A stretch of DNA of 64,000 nt from Paenibacillus phytohabitans (GTDB lineage: Bacteria > Bacillota > Bacilli > Paenibacillales > Paenibacillaceae), in assembly GCF_013141775.1 (NCBI RefSeq), contig NZ_WHOB01000097.1, forward strand, positions 274,742 to 338,741, in the 5' to 3' direction. Shown here in pieces: positions 58,587-64,000 of this stretch (positions within the stretch are counted from its first letter, which is position 1; every line of letters begins with the position of its first letter). A program made the position numbers and the translations under genes. A model generated the notes under the pieces. The model was not told the DNA's origin and made no database searches. It worked only from the letters and a program-made list of their open reading frames with translations.

Positions 58587-59521
58587 ACTATGTGAGGCTT
58601 CGGATGATGAATAATAAAACCAGGCTTATGCTGGGTACGGCCCAGCTGGGCGGAAATTATGGGATTGCAAATGCAGAGGCTAATCTGACTGTGCAAAGCA
58701 GCAGACAATTAATTAACTATGCCATTTCTGCAGGGATCGGTTATTTAGACACAGCACCGGGATACGGGGACAGTGAAACCATCATTGGCGGTTGCTTGGG
58801 AGATTTCAATCCGAAGACCAGGCCTGCAGTTGTAACGAAGCTGCCTTCGGTACAGAGATTAGGGCTCAAGACGGAAGAAGAGCGCAGAAGCTTCGTATAT
58901 TCCTCCGTTATGTCTTCGCTGGACAGATTAAAGCTGGCTGCTCTGGATGTCTGTCTTTTACACGATCCTCTGGATATGAGCGCCTACAAGGGCGGAATAA
59001 TTGAAATTCTTAATGAGCTAAAGCAAAAACAGATGATCCGCAGAATCGGTGTTTCGGTATATGATCCTCAGGAGGTTGAGACTTTTTTGAGCTTGGAGGG
59101 TGTGGACAGTATTCAAATACCAGTTAACTTGTTTGACCAAAGATTGATAAGGAATGGAATGCTAAACCGCTTATCTGAAAAAGGAACAGAGATCTTTGCC
59201 CGGAGTGTCTATCTTCAAGGACTACTTCTTATGGACCCGGAGAAGCTTCCTGATAAGCTGAAACAAGCCGAGGCACCCTTGAACCTGCTGCTGAAGTATT
59301 GCGAAGATACAGGGATATCCATAAAGGAGCTTTGCTTTTTATTTGTAAGAGATCTTCCGGGGTTAACGGGGATCGTAGTCGGGTGTGAGACGGTGGAGCA
59401 ATTAGAGGAAAATCTTAAATGGATGTCCTTGCCTCCTTTGAAGCAAAAGATAATGAAAGAGGCGGGTGGCTTATTCGCTGAACTGTCTTTACAGATCATT
59501 GACCCCAGGAGGTGGAAATGA
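58583..59521 (+). CDS. aldo/keto reductase
   Basis: 312 residues. (beta/alpha)8 barrel with the catalytic tetrad visible: Asp56 and Tyr61 (DTAPGYGDSE), Lys86 (VVTKLP), His127 (LLHDP); the NADPH end is near IGVSVYDPQEVE and GIVVGCETVEQLEENL. The substrate is not predictable; in this position it may reduce a keto group of a nonulosonate or of a side sugar. The ATG overlaps the previous stop by 4 bp; ATG 58604, with GTGAGG before it, is another possible start. Confidence 0.82.
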   Translation: MNYVRLRMMNNKTRLMLGTAQLGGNYGIANAEANLTVQSSRQLINYAISAGIGYLDTAPGYGDSETIIGGCLGDFNPKTRPAVVTKLPSVQRLGLKTEEERRSFVYSSVMSSLDRLKLAALDVCLLHDPLDMSAYKGGIIEILNELKQKQMIRRIGVSVYDPQEVETFLSLEGVDSIQIPVNLFDQRLIRNGMLNRLSEKGTEIFARSVYLQGLLLMDPEKLPDKLKQAEAPLNLLLKYCEDTGISIKELCFLFVRDLPGLTGIVVGCETVEQLEENLKWMSLPPLKQKIMKEAGGLFAELSLQIIDPRRWK

Positions 59522-59522
59522 C

Positions 59523-60320
59523 ATGGTGCGCACGCTGAATGAACTATTTAATTTAGACGGCAAAACAGCGGTAGTAACAGGCGGTGCAGGGTATTTAGGC
59601 ACAGCGATCTCAGAGGGGCTTGCTGAAGCCGGTGCTGCCGTGTACCTTGTAAGCTCCAATGAGCAGAAATGCAGGGAGTCTGCGGAGAGGATCGCCGGGC
59701 AAACTGCCGCCGCATGCTTCGGTAAATATATGGATATCCGCAAAGAAGAATCTATAAAAAAATGTTTTGAGGACATCTCCGCAGAGGCAGGGAGCATTGA
59801 CATTCTAGTGAATAATGCCGCCTTCAGCGCACCGGGAAAGCTGGTCACCATGACTGAGGAGCAATGGCTGGCAGGGATGGATGGCACGATTAACGGGACG
59901 TTCAGATGCATTAAAGCCGTATTGCCTTACATGATCGAACAAAAAAACGGCTCTATTATCAATATATCCTCCATGTATGGCCTGGTCTCTCCAAACCCCG
60001 TGATCTATGGTGACAGCGGGATGGATAACCCGGCAAATTACGGGGCAGGCAAAGCGGCCATTAATCAATTCACCCGTTATATTGCCTGCCACTTCGGGAA
60101 ACACGGAATCAGAGCCAATACAGTATCCCCTGGCCCTTTTCCCAATCCATCGGTTCAAGATAATCCCCATTTCATCCGGCAGCTTGAAGAGAAAAATCCG
60201 TTGGGCCGGATCGGTAAGCCTGAAGATTTAAAAGGGGTCATGGTATTTCTTGCCTCAGCGGCATCAGGCTACATTACAGGGGAGAACATTTCGGTAGACG
60301 GCGGGTGGACCGCATGGTAA
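59523..60320 (+). CDS. short-chain dehydrogenase/reductase (PtmA-like position)
   Basis: 265 residues, classical SDR: TGGAGYLG at 19-26, NNAAF (NNAG-like), ISSMYG with the catalytic Ser, YGAGK with Tyr and Lys, and GENISVDGGWTAW at the end. An insertion sits between Ser and Tyr (SPNPVIYGDSGMDNPAN). SDRs accompany NeuB/CMP-transferase pairs in ptm-type flagellin glycan loci, which makes a role in nonulosonate tailoring likely but unproven. AGGAGGTG precedes the ATG, 1 bp after the aldo/keto reductase. Confidence 0.82.
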   Translation: MVRTLNELFNLDGKTAVVTGGAGYLGTAISEGLAEAGAAVYLVSSNEQKCRESAERIAGQTAAACFGKYMDIRKEESIKKCFEDISAEAGSIDILVNNAAFSAPGKLVTMTEEQWLAGMDGTINGTFRCIKAVLPYMIEQKNGSIINISSMYGLVSPNPVIYGDSGMDNPANYGAGKAAINQFTRYIACHFGKHGIRANTVSPGPFPNPSVQDNPHFIRQLEEKNPLGRIGKPEDLKGVMVFLASAASGYITGENISVDGGWTAW

Positions 60321-61417
60321 CCGGGGCGCATAAGCAGGTGAATATATTCTTCCGGGTCGATTCTTCCCGTCAAATGGGTACAGGCCATGTTATGCGCTGC
60401 CTTACACTTGCTAATGAGCTTGCCGGAAGAGGTGCGGGGGTTACGTTCATTTGCCGTGACCTGCCCGGAAATCTGGCACATTATATTATGGATCAGGGCC
60501 ATCAGGTATTGCTGCTGCCTGCGCCGGGTGATCCGGCTTATGCGGCATCCTGGCTCCAGGTAGACTGGCGCCGGGATGCGGCGGAGACAGCGGAGCGAAT
60601 GACCTCCTCTTCACCGGCGGATTGCCTGATCATTGACCATTATGGCATTGATCACAAATGGGAGGCAGTCCTTGCGGAGAAGGTGGACAGGATTGTTGTA
60701 ATTGACGACTTGGCCGACCGGCCGCATCAATGCAGCATGCTGCTGGATGCCAATGAATCGTATGCCAAGGATCGTTATCAGGGTCTGGTCCCGGACGGCT
60801 GCGTGAAATTAATAGGTACCCGTTATACCCTGCTGCGGCCTGAATTCCGCTCTGCCAGGCGGCGGTTAGCGGAACGTGACGGAAGAATCAACAGAATTCT
60901 TGTGTTTTTTGGCGGCACAGATCCAACCGGAGAAACCTTAAAAACATTACAGGCCTTAACCCTTCCTGCCTTTGCTGATATTCACATTGATGTAGTAACC
61001 GGCGCTATGAACAACAACAAGGAAGCCATTGCAGAAGCATGCAGCGCTATGCCGAATGCCGTATTTCATTGTCAGATCGATTATATAGCCGAATTAATGC
61101 GGAAGGCTGACCTGTCCATCGGAGCCGGCGGAAGCACAACCTGGGAGCGGTGCTATTTAGGCTTACCTACGCTCTCCGTTGTAACGGCTGATAACCAAAG
61201 GGAGATCACAGCCCTGGTTCATGATAAAGGGGCTGCCCGTTGCCTGGGCCTTAGTGCTGACGTAACCGTACAAAGAATTGAAGACGGATTAAACGAAATG
61301 CTTGCCAGCCCCTCACTGGTGAAAGAAATGTCTGAGAAGGCTCTTCAGCTTATGGGAGAAGGGCGGTTGAATGAGGTTATAGACAGGATCATGGGAGGGG
61401 ACAATGGCGGACATTAA
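60314..61417 (+). CDS. pseG: UDP-2,4-diacetamido-trideoxy-altropyranose hydrolase PseG/SpsG
   Basis: Removes UDP to give the free diacetamido sugar used by PseI. 367 residues, GT-B fold related to MurG. FFRVDSSRQMGTGHVMRCLTLANEL near 15-39 carries the catalytic His in GTGHVMRC; LIIDHYG, VIDDLADRPH, LVFFGGTDPTGETLKTL and SIGAGGSTTWERCYLGLP follow, all signatures of PseG. B. subtilis SpsG is of the same family. ATG 60314 lies inside the end of the SDR gene; GTG 60338 is an alternative nearer the family N-terminus. Confidence 0.88.
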   Translation: MVTGAHKQVNIFFRVDSSRQMGTGHVMRCLTLANELAGRGAGVTFICRDLPGNLAHYIMDQGHQVLLLPAPGDPAYAASWLQVDWRRDAAETAERMTSSSPADCLIIDHYGIDHKWEAVLAEKVDRIVVIDDLADRPHQCSMLLDANESYAKDRYQGLVPDGCVKLIGTRYTLLRPEFRSARRRLAERDGRINRILVFFGGTDPTGETLKTLQALTLPAFADIHIDVVTGAMNNNKEAIAEACSAMPNAVFHCQIDYIAELMRKADLSIGAGGSTTWERCYLGLPTLSVVTADNQREITALVHDKGAARCLGLSADVTVQRIEDGLNEMLASPSLVKEMSEKALQLMGEGRLNEVIDRIMGGDNGGH

Positions 61418-61976
61418 CGACTATAAGCTGGAGAACCTGGGTCAAGAACACAAGAGCCTTGTCCTGGAGTGGCGCAATGCCGGCCATATCCGTCCTTTTA
61501 TGAATCATGCTGAGCCCATTCCCTTAGAGGAGCATTACAGATGGCTGAATTCTGCGGAGAAGGATGCAAGCAAGCTGGTGAAATTATGCTTTTATCAAGA
61601 ACAGCCTATAGGTCTTGTTCAATTCTCACATATCAATCTCACTAACCAAACCTGTGAATGGGGCTTATATATTGGGGATCAGGCTTCTCCCCGGGGTTCG
61701 GGAAAGATCATGGGGATCTTAGCGCTTGATCTGATTTTCAAAGAAAGACAGATGAGGAAGGTAAGCGCCCAAATCCTGGATTTTAACCAGAAGAGCTTGT
61801 CCTATCACCGCAGATTAGGGTTTGTGGAGGAAGGCAGGCTGTGCAAGCAGATTCTAAGAAATCAACAATATACCGATGTGGTATTAATGGCGATCTTTCG
61901 CGAGCAATGGGAGAAGCACAGTGAAGTGTTGAAAGAGGAGGCTGCGGGAGCAAATGAAGGAAATCACGATCGGTAA
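61404..61976 (+). CDS. pseH: amino-sugar N-acetyltransferase PseH (GNAT)
   Basis: Acetylates the 4-amino group made by PseC, using acetyl-CoA. 190 residues. GNAT fold: LVLEWRNAGHIRPFMNHAEP, EWGLYIGDQASPRGSGKIMG (acetyl-CoA loop), KVSAQILDFNQKSLSYHRRLGFVEEG, all close to PseH. Overlaps pseG by 14 bp and pseI by 23 bp. Confidence 0.88.
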   Translation: MADINDYKLENLGQEHKSLVLEWRNAGHIRPFMNHAEPIPLEEHYRWLNSAEKDASKLVKLCFYQEQPIGLVQFSHINLTNQTCEWGLYIGDQASPRGSGKIMGILALDLIFKERQMRKVSAQILDFNQKSLSYHRRLGFVEEGRLCKQILRNQQYTDVVLMAIFREQWEKHSEVLKEEAAGANEGNHDR

Positions 61977-63006
61977 CCGGCGTATAGGAAGCGGGCATCC
62001 ACCTTTTATCATCGCGGAAATGTCCGGCAATCATAACAAGTCACTTGACCGGGCGCTTGAGCTGGTTAAGGCAGCGGCCAAGGCTGGCGCACACGCGTTT
62101 AAAATTCAAACGTATACACCCGAAACGATGACGCTGAATATCCATGAGAGAGATTTCATGATTCCGGAATCCAACGGGCTTTGGAAAGGAAAGTCTCTAT
62201 TTGAGCTCTATAAGGAGGCGTATACCCCCTGGGAATGGCACGGTAGAATATTCGACGCCTGCAGGGAATTAGGGATGATTCCCTTCAGTACACCGTTTGA
62301 TGAAACCTCGCTTGAGTTTTTGGAGACCCTGGGTGTTGCCTGCTATAAAATTGCCTCTTTTGAAAATAATGATATCCCGTTGCTCAAAAAAGTCGCCTCC
62401 AAGGGAAAGCCGATGATTATTTCCACAGGAATGGCTTCGCTCGGCGAAATCGAACATGCGGTAAACACAATAACCGGTGCAGGCTGCAGTGAGTATATTC
62501 TATTAAAATGCACAAGCAGTTATCCGGCTTCGCCCGAAAACTCAAATCTGAACACCATTCCGTATCTGAGCGTAGTATTTCATTGCCAGGTAGGCTTATC
62601 AGATCATACCCTGGGCGTGGGGGCCGCCGTTGCAAGTGTAGCGCTGGGCAGCACTGTCATTGAAAAGCATTTTACCCTTAACCGTGAGGATGGCGGGGTT
62701 GATGCGGCTTTTTCACTGGAGCCCGGGGAATTTGCTTCCCTCGTGAGAGAGACGGATACGGCCTGGAGGGCACTCGGCAGGGTTTCCATCGGTCCCACGA
62801 AGGACGAGGAGAAATCACTTCAATTCAGGCGGTCGATATATGTATCTAAGGATATAAAGGCTGGTGAAGTGCTGACTGGGGATAATATTAAAGTAATTCG
62901 TCCAGGATATGGTCTAGATCCGAAATACTACGACCTGCTGTTAGGAAAACAAATGAAAAAGGATCTTCCCCGCGGCACTCCGGTAAGCTGGGAGCTGTTA
63001 TTATAA
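61954..63006 (+). CDS. pseI: pseudaminic acid synthase PseI
   Basis: Condenses the PseG product with PEP to pseudaminic acid. 350 residues. NeuB barrel: IIAEMSGNHNKSLDRALELV, AFKIQTYTPETMT, FSTPFDETSLEFLE, KIASFENNDIPLL, STGMAS, LKCTSSYPA, VGLSDHTLG and EKHFTLNREDGGVDAAFSLEPGEF; SAF domain at about 285-350. The MSGNH sequence marks PseI rather than NeuB or LegI. Last gene of the cluster and the second synthase in it. 31 bp separate it from the next promoter. Confidence 0.92.
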   Translation: MKEITIGNRRIGSGHPPFIIAEMSGNHNKSLDRALELVKAAAKAGAHAFKIQTYTPETMTLNIHERDFMIPESNGLWKGKSLFELYKEAYTPWEWHGRIFDACRELGMIPFSTPFDETSLEFLETLGVACYKIASFENNDIPLLKKVASKGKPMIISTGMASLGEIEHAVNTITGAGCSEYILLKCTSSYPASPENSNLNTIPYLSVVFHCQVGLSDHTLGVGAAVASVALGSTVIEKHFTLNREDGGVDAAFSLEPGEFASLVRETDTAWRALGRVSIGPTKDEEKSLQFRRSIYVSKDIKAGEVLTGDNIKVIRPGYGLDPKYYDLLLGKQMKKDLPRGTPVSWELLL

Positions 63007-63037
63007 CCCTGCCTTCCCGGTTCCGGGCCTATGGATC

Positions 63038-63066
63038 TTGACAATTGGTTCTAAACAGACTATAAC
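63038..63066 (+). promoter_or_regulatory. SigA promoter of the T-box transcript
   Basis: Perfect -35 TTGACA (63038-63043), 17-bp spacer, -10 TATAAC (63061-63066). It lies in the short gap after pseI, so the T-box RNA starts independently near 63073. Confidence 0.85.
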
Positions 63067-63072
63067 TAGAAC

Positions 63073-63400
63073 ATATCTGTAATCCATTGAATCGAAATTC
63101 GATGACGGGACAAGTACGATAAGGTAACGTTCTCCAGAGAGTCGGTGTTTGCTGCGAGCCGATCGTTCACGCCTTGCCGGAAGATCCTCCCCTAGAAGCT
63201 AAGCTGAAGCGTATATGCATACGTGTGTAAGCTATGCCGTCTGCCGGACGTTATCCCGGACCCGTGTGGCATTTCTGCATGCGGAACTGAGATTGTACTG
63301 AATACACTCCCCTAAGGATGTGCATGAGGTGCAAATTAGGGTGGTATCGCGAGCGCTGTCTCGCCCCTTTGGGGGCTGGATGGCGCTCGTTTGTGTTTAC
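63073..63400 (+). ncRNA. T-box riboswitch, isoleucine type (ileS leader)
   Basis: The invariant T-box AGGGTGGTATCGCG is at 63338-63351 and is followed by a terminator in which CGAGCGC pairs with GCGCTCG, then TTTGTGTTT. Stem I features include an AGAGAG purine element near 63137. The codon ATC at 63183-63185, after GGAAG in the 3' side of the Stem I loop, is the likely specifier, i.e. isoleucine. The TGGT of the T-box would pair with ACCA, fitting the A discriminator of tRNA-Ile. ileS is the expected target, but it does not follow within the window. Confidence 0.88.
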
Positions 63401-63596
63401 ATCCCCCTAAATCCCCCTTTCCAAGGGGGACCCCAAGGGCTGGCCGCCCTCTGGACACCCGCAACAACTGCTCCGAGTGGGGAGGGACGATGGCGGAAGG
63501 GGAAGGATTACTGCGGCGGAGGGCGCGGCCCTTCTTAGGCTGCCCTGACGGGTACGCCTGCGGGGCCTTAACTACAACGACAAGACCCGAGGCGAA
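63401..63596. other. GC-rich non-coding stretch after the T-box
   Basis: It contains AATCCCCCTTTCC with AAGGGGGA, a C-rich/G-rich hairpin near 63411-63431, and a degenerate form of the following repeat (CTGCCCTGACGGGTACGC near 63540). Frames across it are open on both strands only because of the base composition. No gene is called. Confidence 0.55.
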
Positions 63597-64000
63597 GCCC
63601 GGCCCAGCGCTGCCCTTCGGGTTCGCGGGCCGGGTGCCAGGGCAAGAGCGAAGCCCCGGCCCAGCGCTGCCCTAACGGGTTCGCGGGCCGGATGCCCGGC
63701 AAGAGCGAGGCCCCGGCCCAGTGCTGCCCTAACGGGTTCGCGGGCCGGATGCCCGGCAAGAGCGAGGCACCGGCCCAGCGCTGCCCTTCGGGTTCGCGGG
63801 TCGGATGCCCGGGCAAGAGCGAAGCCCCGGCCCAGCGCTGCCCTAACGGGTTCGCGGGCCGGATGCCCGGCAAGAGCGAGGCACCGGCCCAGCGCTGCCC
63901 TCCGGGTTCGCGGGCCGGGTACCCGGCAAGAGCAAGGCCCCGGCCCAGCGCTGCCCTTCGGGTTCGCGGGCCGGGTACCCGGGCAAGAGCGAGGCCCCGG
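63597..64000. repeat. 57-bp tandem repeat array running off the window
   Basis: Units start at 63597, 63653, 63710, 63767, 63824, 63881, 63937 and 63994, giving seven full copies of 56-57 bp and the start of an eighth. Each contains CCCAGCGCTGCCC, then CGGGTTCGCGGG(C/T)CGG, and ends GGCAAGAGCGA(A/G). Two variants alternate in the middle, CCCTAACGGG and CCCTTCGGG. GGCCC and GGGCC in each unit can pair into a hairpin with a small loop. No spacers differ between units, so it is not a CRISPR array. Confidence 0.92.

Noticed and set aside
63391..63873. Open frames on both strands through the GC-rich repeats, encoding 19-residue periodic peptides
   Set aside because: GC-rich tandem DNA is open by composition; there is no ribosome site or start, and one 56-bp unit shifts frame.
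63597..64000. CRISPR array
   Set aside because: The whole 57-bp unit repeats; there are no unique spacers, and no cas genes are nearby.

Overview
The window is a 64 kb piece of a Paenibacillus-type chromosome (Firmicutes, spore former). This rests on gene order and on what the genes are. The ylaG-H-J-K-like block, the dcw cell-wall/division cluster, spoIIGA-sigE-sigG, the ylm-sepF-divIVA block and an isoleucine T-box follow the Bacillus subtilis backbone order. murF lies inside dcw, murA sits where B. subtilis has murB, and an ahcY and an opp operon are interposed. Ribosome binding sites are strong (AGGAGG type) and many starts are TTG, as in Bacillales.

Layout. 1-7.4 kb: TerC-family tail, a membrane protein, typA, ylaH, an LCP (LytR-CpsA-Psr) ligase, a PNPOx-fold protein, a YhcN/YlaJ lipoprotein and a PhoH-like ATPase. 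7.4-10.7 kb: a hairpin-rich gap, a lone solute-binding protein, a secreted coiled-coil protein and a DUF2626 protein. 11-19.1 kb: an RsfA-type regulator, panE, DUF3397 and the oligopeptide transporter oppABCDF with a hairpin between oppA and oppB. 19.2-22.2 kb: bshC (bacillithiol) and ahcY. 22.3-41.3 kb: the dcw cluster mraZ-rsmH-ftsL-pbpB-spoVD-murE-murF-mraY-murD-spoVE-murG-murA-divIB-ftsA-ftsZ, with MraZ-box repeats in front. 41.3-42.3 kb: an Rpn-type nuclease. 42.3-45.1 kb: spoIIGA-sigE-sigG. 45.2-49.5 kb: ylmC, pgeF, ylmE, sepF, ylmG, ylmH, divIVA, with a pair of 50-bp repeats inside.

49.6-63.0 kb is an accessory island between divIVA and the isoleucine T-box that normally stands before ileS. 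It is visibly richer in A+T than its flanks, most clearly in its first part. It holds a minus-strand protein with a good SigK-like promoter, a CgeB-type glycosyltransferase, SpsA, an SpsB-like protein and a nearly complete pseudaminic-acid pathway: PseB, a second SDR epimerase, PseC, a fused nonulosonate synthase/cytidylyltransferase (SpsE-SpsF-like), an aldo/keto reductase, an SDR, PseG, PseH and PseI. I read this as a spore-surface nonulosonic-acid glycan locus combining features of the B. subtilis sps operon with a pse pathway. It is the best candidate for something new here.

63.0-64.0 kb holds a consensus promoter, an isoleucine T-box riboswitch with its terminator, and then, instead of ileS, a GC-rich stretch ending in a 57-bp tandem repeat (seven complete units and part of an eighth) that runs off the window. 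No tRNA, rRNA, CRISPR array, transposase or prophage gene was recognised.
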